Shown one piece after another: positions 1 to 8,088 of a stretch of DNA of 64,000 bases. This DNA comes from PALSA-693 sp963702305. GTDB taxonomy: Bacteria; Actinomycetota; Acidimicrobiia; Acidimicrobiales; Palsa-688. The position numbers and the translations under genes were made by a program. The stretch spans positions 1 through 64,000 of the forward strand of contig CAVPBX010000008.1 of assembly GCA_963702305.1 (NCBI GenBank), given 5' to 3'. The notes under the pieces are model-generated. The model was not told the DNA's origin, searched no databases, and saw nothing but the letters and a program-made list of their open reading frames with translations. Numbering within the stretch: the stretch's first letter is position 1; every line of letters begins with the position of its first letter.

Positions 1-20
1 CAGCCCGCGACCGACACGCA

Positions 21-302
21 TTGATCCGCCGCGATGATGTCACCCCCGCTCGATTCTCACGGCCTGCAGAGCGCCTGGAGGACCAGCCTGCGTCAGGCAG
101 AGCGGCGGTTTACGATTGCTTGTGCCACTCCGAGCACCACCCGACCGCCGAGCAAGTGTATCAAGGCGTCAAGACGACGATCCCCAAGATCAGCCTGGCC
201 ACCGTCTACAAGGCCCTCGAAACCCTGGTGGCATGCGGTCTGGCCACGCACCTGAGTGCGGCCGACGGCCGGGCGCACTACGACGCCGGCCCGAGCCCGT
301 GG
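21..302 (+). pseudogene. Truncated Fur-family regulator (N-terminal DNA-binding half)
   Basis: The reading frame encodes a Fur-type winged-helix domain: a HPTAEQVYQGV helix, then ISLATVYKALETL (the recognition helix) and a wing ending near HYDAG. Fur proteins normally continue for another 60-70 residues with a dimerisation domain and metal-binding His/Cys residues. Here similarity stops at about position 300, and the sequence beyond reads as a glycosyltransferase fragment on the opposite strand. No CxxC pair is present. The frame runs on to 443 but that tail is not Fur-like. It is probably a broken PerR/Fur paralogue; an intact relative lies at 18901-19320. The family call is firm and the loss of the C-terminal half is directly visible. 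Confidence 0.7.
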
Positions 303-305
303 TTC

Positions 306-746
306 TCACCTCCGGTGCCTTCGCTCCGGCACCGTGCAGGACATCGCGACTGGCGGGGCAACGGCGGCGATGCCGAGCGCCAGCATCCCCACGCGCCGCC
401 CCCACAGGCGCAGCGCGATCATCCCGATCAGCGCAACCGCTAGCGTCCCGAGGAAAGCTCCGGCCAGGCGGCCGATCGACGGCGCCTCGTCGGCCCACGA
501 TCGCGTACACGGCGGCGAGTAACACCGGGTAGGCCGGAGGCCGGAGAAGCGGGCTGCGGCCCGCCACCGGGAGCACGGTTGGTGCGGGGGTAGCCGTGGC
601 CGTTGGCGATCGATGCGGCGACGCGGCTGCGAGTCGGCCGGATCGTGGGTAATAGGCTCGTGGTAGGTGAGCCCCACCGCCAACAGCCGCAGGACGAGCG
701 CGACCGCCAGGATCGCCCACACACCGGTGCGCCTGCGTCGCTGCAT
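306..746 (-). pseudogene. Glycosyltransferase (GT39/PMT-like) N-terminal fragment, multiply frameshifted
   Basis: Read leftwards from an ATG at 746, the protein starts with a basic stretch and a membrane segment (VWAILAVALVLRLLAVGL), as in ArnT/PMT-type integral membrane glycosyltransferases. The coding signal then moves through three frames: VAASIANGHGYP in the second, RPPAYPVLLAAVYAIVG in the third, and IGRLAGAFLGTLAVALIG back in the first. The motif order matches the start of such enzymes (luminal loop, then RPP-YP-L and a membrane helix). The fragment ends at about 306, where it abuts the Fur-like fragment head-on. At least three indels plus a truncation make a functional protein unlikely. 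Confidence 0.6.
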
Positions 747-935
747 GCCGCGAGCAGGATGACGCGCCCACCGGGCGTCTGCGTCCGTGGAACCCGGGCG
801 GCTTGCGGCGAAGCTATGGCGGGCTGGATCCACTACCGCCCGGGCGAACTGCGGGGGCTTAGGGCTAATTGCGGATTGCGCTCGGGCTTGCCGTGCAAGC
901 ACGATTGCTCGCATGTTCGGATCGGAGCGTTGCAC

Positions 936-1212
936 GTGCAAGCGATCGTGATGGAGGAGTTCGGGCCGCCTGAGGTGCTGGTTTTGCGGCAACGTTGCGG
1001 ATCCCGCGTGTGGTCCAGGCCAAGTGCTGATCCAGGTCTCGTTCTCGAGCGTGACCTTTGTGGAGACGCGGGCTCCGACGGGGGCTGCGCTCCGCATGTC
1101 TCGATGCTTCCCCGGTTGCCTGCGGTTCCGGGCAACGGGGTGGCGGGAATTGTAGTGGCTGTCGGGCCGGGCGTCGGAACTGATGTGATCGGGGCGCGCG
1201 TGACCGGCCTGC
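936..1212 (+). pseudogene. Zinc-type alcohol dehydrogenase / quinone oxidoreductase N-terminal fragment, frameshifted
   Basis: A GTG at 936 opens MQAIVMEEFGPPEVLVL, the classic beginning of quinone oxidoreductases of the medium-chain dehydrogenase family. A shift near 1010 moves the signal into another frame (GQVLIQVSFSSVTFVETR). A second shift near 1080 returns it to the first frame (PAVPGNGVAGIVVAVGPGV, the GroES-like domain motif). Similarity stops near 1212 at the end of the GroES-like domain, and relaxase sequence on the other strand starts immediately. The Rossmann NADPH-binding half is missing. It is a broken fragment. Confidence 0.65.
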
Positions 1213-2155
1213 TCCGCTGCGCGGCGGCGTCCACCGACGCGGCCAGACGCTCGACTGCCAGCCGATGTCGGCCAGCTCGCCCTGCCACCGGGCGACCAGG
1301 TCAGCCTCGACGCCTTCGTCGCTTGGCCCGGCGGGTGTTGCGGGCCGCCACCCCCCGGGCCTGGTAGGAGGACTCGCCCCGGCGGGCGCACTCGGCGTCG
1401 ATCTCCGCCGCCCGCTTGGAGTGCACCTCGCATCACCTCGCCGGGGACACCGGCGATACGCCAGTGCCCGAGCTTCCCCGACGGCCCCGGATCGGCCTCG
1501 ATGCCATAGCCCAACTCCACCGCCACCCGCGCCGCGGCCACCCGGCCGACCATGGTGGCAGCGTGCAGGTGCTCCCGCCACAACGCGGTGTCGGCCGCTT
1601 TCCAGCCGCCCCGCTGGTCGGCCATTCGACCAGGTTTGCCACCAGCACATGATCATGTGGGCATGGGTCGCCGGCCCGCGAGGTGGCGTGGCGGGTATGG
1701 GCGTAGATCAGCCCGCCCGTCGGCGTCGCGATCGGCGGCCTCGCCTCGCCGGCCCCCCATCTGGCGGGTAACCCGGTCCAGATAGGCCAGGGTGGCATCC
1801 CGCTCGGCGTCCATGATCCGATGCATGTCCTCGGCCCGGCCGATCACCCCCAACTCGGCCACCACTTATGGGCCGAGATCACCAGTTCCAGGCCCGGCCG
1901 GCGGTAGACACCAGCCGCTCGCCGCTCACTCGGGTGGCGGGCGCCGCCGGGCCCGTAGATCGCCTCGTACTCCTCGCCGGTCACCGTTCCGGCCAGGCCG
2001 AGGGCGGCGGCCCGCTGCCGCCCCACATCAATGGTGTCTCACCCCGAGACGCGTAGTAGGCCAGCGCCCGGCCCGGATAGTCGTCCGCCGCGCTCGATGA
2101 CCGTCTCGCGGTGGTACTCCACCGACTCCCCGCCCATCATGCTCATCCACGCCAT
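1213..2155 (-). pseudogene. MobF-type (TrwC/TraI) conjugative relaxase N-terminal domain, multiply frameshifted
   Basis: Read from an ATG at 2155, the pieces are, in order: GRALAYYASRGE, AALGLAGTVTGEEYEAIYGP, RRPGLELVISAHK, AELGVIGRAEDMHRIMDAER, GGLIYAHTRHATSRAGDP, HDHVLVANLVE (the His motif that binds metal in TrwC-type relaxases), a run around ALWREHLHAATMVGRVAAAR, and finally a GELADIGW segment. The pieces lie in three frames, so at least four indels are needed. The helicase half is absent. A MobF relaxase transfers conjugative plasmids or integrative elements, so this marks the remains of a mobile element. The family assignment is strong because many motifs occur in the right order. Confidence 0.8.
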
Positions 2156-2214
2156 GCCAGTCGACCTCCCGCGAACCGGGCACCCATCCGATGGCAAGCC
2201 CCAGGTTGCAATCG

Positions 2215-2340
2215 TGTTCCTAAGATTTCTCTTCTTTGTATCACATAGATTCGGTCATCTTGTTGTGATCTTTTTGCTAACGGTAGATGATGGTAAGTAG
2301 TGGTCAATAGAAGTAAAGATCTGATGTGGTTGTGAGTGTT
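2215..2340. other. AT-rich island
   Basis: Base composition falls to roughly 35-40 percent G+C here, against about two thirds in the rest of the window. No open frame with family resemblance covers it. It lies just upstream of the relaxase remnant, as read from that gene. It could be a promoter or origin region of the lost element, or DNA of other ancestry. Confidence 0.5.
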
Positions 2341-2488
2341 CTGGTGAAGCTGTGGTGGTGAACGCCTGCAGCTCGTAGGGGTAATTCGCCTCAGACTGTG
2401 CTCACCGGTACGTACAGAGGGGGCGGATCAGCGGGCGTCACGGCTCGGCATATATGTCCTGTCCGTGAAATGTCTGACAGTCTGCTAT

Positions 2489-2505
2489 GTCCTAGATATT
2501 AGGAC
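2489..2505. repeat. Short inverted repeat GTCCTA-n5-TAGGAC
   Basis: Six-base arms GTCCTA and TAGGAC flank a 5-base centre. The octamer TATGTCCT occurs here and again about 33 bases upstream (near 2453), so the arm is part of a small repeat cluster. An operator or a recombination site in the mobile-element remnant is possible; the sequence alone does not decide. Confidence 0.3.
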
Positions 2506-2912
2506 GCAGGAGACGGGCCTATTGTAGGCGATAGCGCCGGGTCAGGCCCCTGGGTAGAGCACGGGCCGGTGAGCTGTGGTCGTCGAAAATCGGTCCACCG
2601 CGCCGCCGTCACGAACGCCAGCACCGTCACCGACCCGCCACCGGGGGCGCCCAGCGCCAATCAACCGAGGCTTTCCGGCAGCGGGGACTCCCCCTCGGGG
2701 AGGCCCCGCGGAACGGGTCGAGCGTTCCCAGCCGACGACACTTCCGACGTCGCAACCCGCAACCAGCCAGTCACTGATCGTCAACTCGCAGCCAATCGCG
2801 TGCTCGCCCTGCTCCTTGATCGCCCCCAAACCTCGACCCGGACGCGTTGAGCCGGACGCCCTGAGGGCTCCACCCGCACCGCGCCGCGTCGGCCCGGCCC
2901 GACGACAACCCA

Positions 2913-2943
2913 GGGGTGAGCCCCCTCCCAGGGGGATCACCCC
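2913..2943. repeat. Long hairpin, 14-bp arms with one mismatch
   Basis: The left arm GGGGTGAGCCCCCT pairs with the right arm AGGGGGATCACCCC with a single mismatch across a 3-base loop. No T-run follows, so a simple terminator is not obvious. In a mobile-element remnant it might be part of a transfer or replication origin, but that is inference. Confidence 0.5.
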
Positions 2944-3434
2944 GGTCATTGACCTGGCTGGACCCGTGCCTATGGCTGAGGCCGGGGAGCTCCAGGGCCG
3001 GCCGATGTCCCGAAAGTGACATACACGGTCCCTTTGCAAATGAGGACCGGAGAGGGAGGACGTCATTGGACGAGGTTTCAGAGTTCCTGACAATCGAGGA
3101 GGAGCGCCAGGCGCCGGGCATCCGGTCCGCTGCTGTTGGGATCGCTGCGGGAAATGACAGTCCCCTGGATTCCCATGAGAGGACCTCACGAAAGGAGGAG
3201 ACAGCGTTCGAACCGGCGTTCGCCCCCGCTACCCGCCACCGGCCAGAGGCCACCGACGCCCGAGGACCGGTCGTATCGAACCGGTCCGCACAATTTTTCC
3301 AACAAACGGCCCTCTCCTGCCCGGTAACAGGGAGAGGACAACAGCTGACGCCAACACGGCCCCTACGGAGCACAGCACCTACGCGGTGGTCCCAACCCTG
3401 GCAGTCAGATGAGTACCGACAATCAAGGAGCCCA

Positions 3435-3647
3435 ATGGCCGACATCGACAACATCCCCCAACTAATCACCATCGACCAGCTCGCCGAGCGGCTCGGCGTC
3501 ACCGAGCGCTACATCCGCCGCCTGGTCTACGAGAGGCGGGTGCCGTACCGAAAGCTCGGCAAGCTGATCCGCTTCGCCGACCACGAGATCGCCGCCTGGC
3601 TCGACACCACCCGCCGGCCCCAAGATGGCGATGACCGCAGCGCCTGA
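3435..3647 (+). CDS. Excisionase-type helix-turn-helix protein (HTH_17)
   Basis: This 70-residue protein is almost entirely one MerR-like HTH: ITIDQLAERLGVTERYIRRLV, then a wing VPYRKLGKLIRFADHEIAAWL. This is the standard pattern of excisionase/Xis-family DNA-binding proteins (HTH_17), which direct excision of integrative elements or act as small regulators. The ATG at 3435 follows a CAAGGAG ribosome site at the right distance, so this start is preferred to longer readings. The next gene overlaps its end by 23 bases, which suggests one transcript. No integrase is recognisable nearby, so the protein may be a leftover of the element that carried the relaxase. Confidence 0.75.
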   Translation: MADIDNIPQLITIDQLAERLGVTERYIRRLVYERRVPYRKLGKLIRFADHEIAAWLDTTRRPQDGDDRSA

Positions 3648-3933
3648 ACCACTCCGGCTCTTCGAAGGTCAGCCCGATTCCGAGCCGGAGTCTCAATTCG
3701 AGACAGACCGTCATGCCGCTGATGGCGCACTCGCAGCCGTGATCGACAGCGCCAGGCGGCTGAAGCGTGCGCAGGCCCGATTCGACGACGCAGTGACGGC
3801 CGCCCGTGGGGCGGGATGCAGCTGGCGTCGAATCGGCGGCGCCGCCGGCGTTTCTTCCAGTCTCTGCACCGACGCTCAGCGGCGACGCAAAACGACTGAG
3901 ACCGTTCTTCGGGGAGATAGCCTGGGAACGTGA
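3625..3933 (+). CDS. Small helix-turn-helix protein of unknown role
   Basis: The protein has 102 residues. The middle reads as a helical stretch (RRLKRAQARFDDAVTAARGAG) followed by CSWRRIGGAAGVS. This resembles the short 'GASWAEIGRALGVS' HTH found in many small actinobacterial proteins, though the C-terminal part after AGVSSS is not typical. It begins inside the end of the excisionase-like gene and its stop overlaps the GTG of the DUF433 gene (GTGA). The three genes therefore probably share a transcript. It may be a regulator of the toxin-antitoxin pair that follows; this is inferred from position only. Confidence 0.55.
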   Translation: MAMTAAPEPLRLFEGQPDSEPESQFETDRHAADGALAAVIDSARRLKRAQARFDDAVTAARGAGCSWRRIGGAAGVSSSLCTDAQRRRKTTETVLRGDSLGT

Positions 3934-4160
3934 TCTCTGACCTGCCAGAGAGGATCGACATCGATCCACGAGTCTGCTTCGGTAAGCCACGCGTTAAGGG
4001 GACCAGGATCTGGGTCGGGTTGATCCTCGGCATGATGGCCGACGGCATGAGCACAGACGAGATCCTGAGCGAGTATCCGCAGCTGTCGGACGAAGACCTC
4101 CGAGCGTGCCTGGCTTACGGCGCCCAGCTGGCAGTCGGCCGCTTCGTCGACGTGGCGTGA
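3930..4160 (+). CDS. DUF433 antitoxin-type protein
   Basis: A 76-residue protein of the DUF433 family: IDIDPRVCFGKPRVKGTRI, then a second half with MADGMSTDEILSEYPQL and DLRACLAYGA. DUF433 is a small winged-helix domain whose members commonly pair with a PIN-like DUF5615 protein as antitoxin and toxin. The GTG start overlaps the previous stop, and its own stop overlaps the GTG of the DUF5615 gene (GTGA), which is typical tight TA coupling. A decayed second copy of the DUF433 C-terminus occurs at 10398-10475. Family call firm; antitoxin role from family knowledge. Confidence 0.85.
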   Translation: MISDLPERIDIDPRVCFGKPRVKGTRIWVGLILGMMADGMSTDEILSEYPQLSDEDLRACLAYGAQLAVGRFVDVA

Positions 4161-4594
4161 GGCTCAAGCTCGACGAGAACCTCGGGGGCCGGTGGACCGA
4201 CCAAATTCGGCGGGCAGGCCACGACGTAGACACCGTGCGGGACGAGGACCTGTCCGGTGCGTCGGACACCTCCGTGCTCGACGCCGCAGTGTCGTCGGAC
4301 CGCGCCCTGATCACACTCGACCTCGACTTCTCGAATCCCGTGCAGTTCCCGCCACGTCGTACGCCGGGCATCGCCGTTCTACGGGTTCGTGACCGCCCAG
4401 GCCGGCGGGATCTCGACCTGGTGGTATCCCAACTGATCCAGGGTCTCTCAGCTCACGACCTCAAAGGGCGACTTGGGTCGTCGAGCCGGGTCGCATCCGG
4501 CAATACGAAGAGGATCCCGATCTCGATGAGTGACCCACGGGGCAACTGCCCGGAAGCGCTCTACCAGGAGACCGAAGCGGGTCAGCTCCTGTAG
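4157..4594 (+). CDS. DUF5615 PIN-like toxin, C-terminus frameshifted
   Basis: The GTG at 4157 gives RLKLDENLGGRW, the DUF5615 signature with the first acidic residue of the PIN-like fold. It is followed by GHDVDTVRDEDLSG, ALITLDLDFSNPVQFPP and GIAVLRVRD. These proteins are putative ribonuclease toxins of DUF433 pairs. After LKGRL (about 4474) the frame is wrong: one extra T in the CTTGGG run would restore WVVEPGRIRQYEEDPDLDE with a stop at 4531-4533, the usual family ending. As read, the protein instead carries an unrelated 40-residue tail to 4594. The catalytic N-terminal two thirds are unaffected, so the indel may be a sequencing error or a mild mutation. Confidence 0.75.
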   Translation: MRLKLDENLGGRWTDQIRRAGHDVDTVRDEDLSGASDTSVLDAAVSSDRALITLDLDFSNPVQFPPRRTPGIAVLRVRDRPGRRDLDLVVSQLIQGLSAHDLKGRLGSSSRVASGNTKRIPISMSDPRGNCPEALYQETEAGQLL

Positions 4595-4605
4595 CTCTGA
4601 AAGTG

Positions 4606-4646
4606 TCCCTTGAGAACCGTTCTCAACCCTTGCGAACCGTTCGAAC
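4606..4646. repeat. Two tandem 20-bp palindromic repeats
   Basis: Two 20-bp units lie head to tail, built on TTGAGAACCGTTCTCAA (4610-4626) and TTGCGAACCGTTCGAA (4630-4645). The first is a near-perfect 17-bp palindrome with a central odd base; the second is a slightly diverged copy. They lie just past the DUF5615 toxin gene and before the convergent hydrolase gene. Paired palindromes on a two-turn period suggest a dimeric-regulator operator, or an end of the integrated element. Confidence 0.55.
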
Positions 4647-4767
4647 TGAGGACCAGCTGAGGACTGAGGCGATTTTTCAGCCGCGAAAGTGCTGGTAGAA
4701 GGCCTTTTTTCACTTTTTCCCGCCTACAGACCGACTCACCGTCACATCGCCGGCACCAGGACGTTCC

Positions 4768-5490
4768 TCAGCCACTCCCGGCGGTAGATCCCAACTGTTC
4801 AGCCAGAAATCCAACCAGGTCCGCGGTTTGCACCTCGTCGGGCGGGCCGTGGCCGCCCGGGTAGAGGACCAGTCGCTTGTACCGCGAGCCGAGCAAGTCG
4901 AACAGCTCCTCCTGACCGTCCACCGTGAACAGCTCGTCCTCGGCCTTACGCTGGAAGAGCACCGGGCAGCGAACCCGAGGCGCATCGACCGCTAGTCGTT
5001 GCGAGCTCGGGTAGGACAGTCCCCACATGCCGAGCACCGCGGCCCGCACCCGGGGTTCGGCCGCCACAAATGGCAAGCCGTACCCGGTGCCCATCGACAG
5101 CCCCGCCCAACCGACCCGCTGCGAATCGACGGCCGGCCAGGTGACCAGGTGGTCGAGGGCGGTCCGCCAGTCGGCGACCATCTCGTCGATGCCCGGCGTG
5201 CCCGCCTGCCACAAGGCCCGAAAGTCGGCCAGCACCTGCTCGTGTGCCGCACCGTCCGCGCGCCGGTCTCCGTGCACGGGCCCGTCGATCGCGGCCGCCA
5301 CTAGGCCGTGCTCCGCAACCAGCCGGGCCGCCAACGGGGCCATCGCCGACTTGTCGCTGCTTCCGCCGTGACCGAGCAGGACCAGCGGTCGAGGCGAGTC
5401 CTGGTCGGGTAGCCACACCAGGCCGGGGACGCGTCGCCCTCCGCTCGTCACCCAGAACGACTGTGGAGGCCGCCCCGAGCCGTTGGTCAC
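4768..5490 (-). CDS. Alpha/beta hydrolase (dienelactone hydrolase-like)
   Basis: The gene encodes 240 residues if started at the GTG at 5490, five bases after the cupin gene's stop. It contains LVLLGHGGSSDK (oxyanion-loop region), GLSMGTGYG (the GxSxG nucleophile elbow), EDELFTVDGQEEL (acid region) and YPGGHGPPDE (catalytic His). No signal peptide is seen, so it is probably cytosolic. The substrate is unknown. Close coupling to the cupin gene suggests a two-gene operon. The frame remains open upstream to 5715 within the cupin gene, but that part has no hydrolase resemblance. Confidence 0.75.
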   Translation of the reverse strand: MTNGSGRPPQSFWVTSGGRRVPGLVWLPDQDSPRPLVLLGHGGSSDKSAMAPLAARLVAEHGLVAAAIDGPVHGDRRADGAAHEQVLADFRALWQAGTPGIDEMVADWRTALDHLVTWPAVDSQRVGWAGLSMGTGYGLPFVAAEPRVRAAVLGMWGLSYPSSQRLAVDAPRVRCPVLFQRKAEDELFTVDGQEELFDLLGSRYKRLVLYPGGHGPPDEVQTADLVGFLAEQLGSTAGSG

Positions 5491-5495
5491 GGTGA

Positions 5496-5924
5496 CTAGG
5501 AGGTCGGCGCGTAGAAGCGCCGCCCCGACGCCTCCAATTGGGCCACCGCGTCGGAGCCGAACCGCTCGGTGAGCTGCTCGGCGACATACGGGGCGTTGAC
5601 GACATCGTTGAACTCGTTGCGCCGGCCCTGGATGATCACCAAGAGCGCGCCTTGCTGGTCCCCGACGTTCTTGAACGTCCGCACCACGCCTTTGGGCACG
5701 TGGATGAAATCCCACGGTTCCAGCACGATCGAGTCCTCACCCTCCGGCCCCCATACGATGGCGAACCGGCTGGAGAGGCAAAAGAATGCCTCAACGGTAT
5801 TGAGATGGGCGTGCAGCGTCGGTCCCCGGCCCGGCGAGCACACGGCCATCGACACCGAGATGGCATCCCCAGCGTCACCTCCGTTGAGCACCGCGAACTG
5901 CTGGATGATGCTCTGGCCCTCCAT
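5496..5924 (-). CDS. Cupin-domain protein, C-terminal part of a frameshifted gene
   Basis: This frame encodes a single cupin barrel. Motif 1 is GPTLHAHLNTVEAFF, with the two His and the Glu of a metal site. Motif 2 is VPKGVVRTFKNVG, where the usual metal-binding His is replaced by Arg. Upstream, the adjoining frame (to 6163) carries a matching N-terminus that ends FSYLAPG, so one missing base near 5925-5930 would join the two into a roughly 220-residue protein. The ATG at 5924 is therefore probably internal. The role is unknown; it sits directly upstream of the hydrolase gene. Confidence 0.7.
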   Translation of the reverse strand: MEGQSIIQQFAVLNGGDAGDAISVSMAVCSPGRGPTLHAHLNTVEAFFCLSSRFAIVWGPEGEDSIVLEPWDFIHVPKGVVRTFKNVGDQQGALLVIIQGRRNEFNDVVNAPYVAEQLTERFGSDAVAQLEASGRRFYAPTS

Positions 5925-6163
5925 CCCGGCGCGAGGTAGGAGAAGTTGGCGTCGGCGGTCATGAACTCGAGGACCTCCTCAGGGACCTCCCCCGCGCCTG
6001 GCTTCGGCCGCGGCGTCATGTCCTTGAACCGCGCCACTCGGCTTTCCATCTCTTCCCGGCTGACTGTCACTGTTCCGTCGTCCACGACGCTCCCACCCTC
6101 CTGGTGCTCAGGCGGACTGGGCACCACGGCGCCAAACTGTAGCGTCGACCGTTCCTGATTCAT
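5925..6163 (-). pseudogene. N-terminal piece of the frameshifted cupin gene
   Basis: From an ATG at 6163 this frame encodes an extended N-terminal arm, including SRVARFKDMTPRP and EVLEFMTADANFSYLAPG, as in longer cupin-domain proteins of about 200 residues. It runs out of frame where the cupin barrel begins in the next frame. A single-base indel explains the break. The start lies about 10 bases from the end of the IS607-type element, so the promoter may have been altered by the insertion. Confidence 0.55.
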
Positions 6164-6172
6164 CAGCGTTGA

Positions 6173-7855
6173 TCAGCGCGAGCTGATTGAGACGGTGACG
6201 GGCGACTCCGAACGGTCTTGGGTCGCCTGGTGGCTTGGGGATGCCCGTTCGGCCTGTGGGGTCTTCTGCCACAGTGGTGGTGGCTGCCCTCGGGCCTGGC
6301 GGTCCCCAGGTTTCCTGTGTCGCTGCTCGGCCAGACCAGCGGCTGCTGGTGTGGGCTGCACGGCGGAGTCGGTAGCTCTCTCTTCGCGATCCTCTGGTCG
6401 AGTCGAGTCACACCTTTCCCGTCGTCGTGCTCGCTGCCCGAGCCCGCGTCTGCCGATGACCAGGGCCGCCGCGTGGTGGCCGGAGGCATCAGGCGAGAGG
6501 TGTTGGAGGGGCGTCAGCCAGTGCTGTGCGCCCCATCTGGAGGTGTAGGCCGGGTCGACCGCGACTACGGTCAGGCCGGCGTTGGCGGCCATCTGGGAGA
6601 GCCGGTCCCGGAACCGGCCGGTCGGGATGCCGGCTATCAGGCGCCGGAAGCCCCGGCCCCGACGCCCTCGGGATGGGCGCTTGCCAGCGTGCTCGCGGCC
6701 CTCGATACGAGCGGCCTGGAAGTCGAGGTTCTCGATGACCACCGCCCGGCACTGGCTGGTTTTGGCCAGCCGGACCAGGTCGGAGATCGCCGCCCGCAGA
6801 CGCCCGTCACGGCTGGTGGCCGCCAAGCCGGCCAGATGCACGGGGACCGTGACCGGGGTGCCGACGGGGTTGCCGGAAGGATCGACCACGGCGGCGGCGA
6901 GATGCCCGGCGTTGACGTCGACGGCCAGCACCGGGCTTTGGCGCAGCTCGTCGAGTGAGACCGACTGGCGGTCGGGGGTCTTCCACGAGCGCGGTCCAGG
7001 CACCACCGGTCCCGCTCTGGCCGGTAGGCGATGTCGTAGCGGACTGGGCCCGAAGCGGCCTGGGCGGCCACCTCGTCGCCCCGGTAGGCGAACTCGACTG
7101 GGCACGACAGCCGGTAGCGGCCATGGGGGCGGTTCGCCAGATGGGCGGCCGCGGCGGGCAGCTTGACCTCTAACCAGTGCTGCTCGGGATGCCAGCGGAT
7201 GGTCTCGTTCCCCCACGTTTTGTCGGCTTCGCCATCCGCCGTGATGAACCAGCGTTCCGCCCGCCACTGCTGCCGCCACTGACCCTCGTCGAGCCCGGCG
7301 GCCTCCAGGTTGTGATGGGCGCGAGCCAGACGCCGACCGCCCCGGCACACGCTCACCCGACCTTCGCCCAGCCGGGCCTCGACTTCGGCTAGGCGGCCTT
7401 GGAGTGCCTGGAGGCGCCGCTGCTTCTCCCAACGCTCCGCCCCAGTCGCATACCCGCGGGTGTGGCCGCGACGCTCACCGACACCGACCGCCAGGCGGCC
7501 GCGGATCCTGCCGATCCTGGCCCGCAGACTGCGGGCCTCCGCCTGGAGGTTGCGTTCCGCCAAGACCCAAGCGTCCTCGCTGGTGCGGGTGATCGCCCCC
7601 GCCCACCGAGAGGTGCTGGCCGCGGTCAAGTCCTGCTTGCGGGTCTGGCGTGACCCCGCCTTGGCCTTCGTGCCCAGGCGGCCCTGCGAACAGCGCGGCG
7701 GCAAGGTCGCCGCCCGCCAGCGACCCCAGATGCTCGCCCACCGCCACTAGCACGGCCCGGTCGAGCCCCGACACCGCCAGACGGGTTCGCACCCTGGCCC
7801 CCGCCGGCGCCGCCACCACGAACGGATCGGCAATCAGTCGCAGACGGCGACGCAA
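6173..7855 (-). pseudogene. TnpB-family protein (IS200/IS605-IS607 type), frameshifted
   Basis: The reading passes through three frames. The N-terminal frame starts near 7855 (RRRLRLIADPFVVAAPAGAR). The middle frame from about 7700 to 6990 has a coiled basic region and HWLEVKLPAAAAHLA. The last frame carries the RuvC-like core: SPVLAVDVNAGHLAAAVVD (first Asp), CRAVVIENLDFQAAR (Glu), then VVAVDPAYTSRWG and DASGHHAAALVIGRRGLG. No CxxC zinc-ribbon cysteines occur between the YTSRWG and GHHAAA segments, unlike canonical TnpB. TnpB proteins are RNA-guided nucleases that help their element persist. With at least two frameshifts this copy is unlikely to be active. Confidence 0.75.
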
Positions 7856-7860
7856 CTGTC

Positions 7861-8088
7861 CTACCAGCCTTCCTCGTCGACTGCCGTCTCGTGCTCCTCC
7901 GCGCTCGAACGCCGCACCATCGCGCCACTCGACGCCTCGAGCACCCGAACCTCGCCCAGGCCGGGATCGTCAATACCCTCGACGGCAGCCGCCACCGCCA
8001 TCGCCCGGTCGGGGCAGACCGGAGCGAAGACCTCCGCTGGCAGCCAGTCGCTGGACAACTCCACGTCAGACTCGATCCGATATCGCAT
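7861..8088 (-). CDS. Small acidic protein between tnpA and tnpB
   Basis: The frame encodes 75 residues from the ATG at 8088, including WLPAEVFAPVCPDRAMAVA and DPGLGEVRVLEASSGAMVRR. It ends 5 bases before the tnpB reading and overlaps the end of tnpA. Unlike its two neighbours it is unbroken. The strict position between the two transposon genes suggests it belongs to the element. I recognise no functional domain. Confidence 0.5.
   Translation of the reverse strand: MRYRIESDVELSSDWLPAEVFAPVCPDRAMAVAAAVEGIDDPGLGEVRVLEASSGAMVRRSSAEEHETAVDEEGW

Larger units (their letters stand above)
2156..3434. other. Non-coding or decayed 1.3-kb stretch
   Basis: No convincing gene was found on either strand. 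Open frames here (for example 2576-3019 plus, 2542-3189 minus) give low-complexity, Arg/Pro-rich translations without family motifs. A short segment near 3066-3110 plus (EFLTIEEERQ) faintly resembles the start of an excisionase HTH and may be a relic. The stretch does hold an AT-rich island (2215-2340), a small inverted repeat at 2489-2505, a long hairpin at 2913-2943, and a good Shine-Dalgarno just before the gene at 3435. Confidence 0.5.

Noticed and set aside
2542..3189. Open frames on both strands in the gene-free stretch
   Set aside because: Low-complexity Arg/Pro/Gly translations, no ribosome sites and no recognisable domain.
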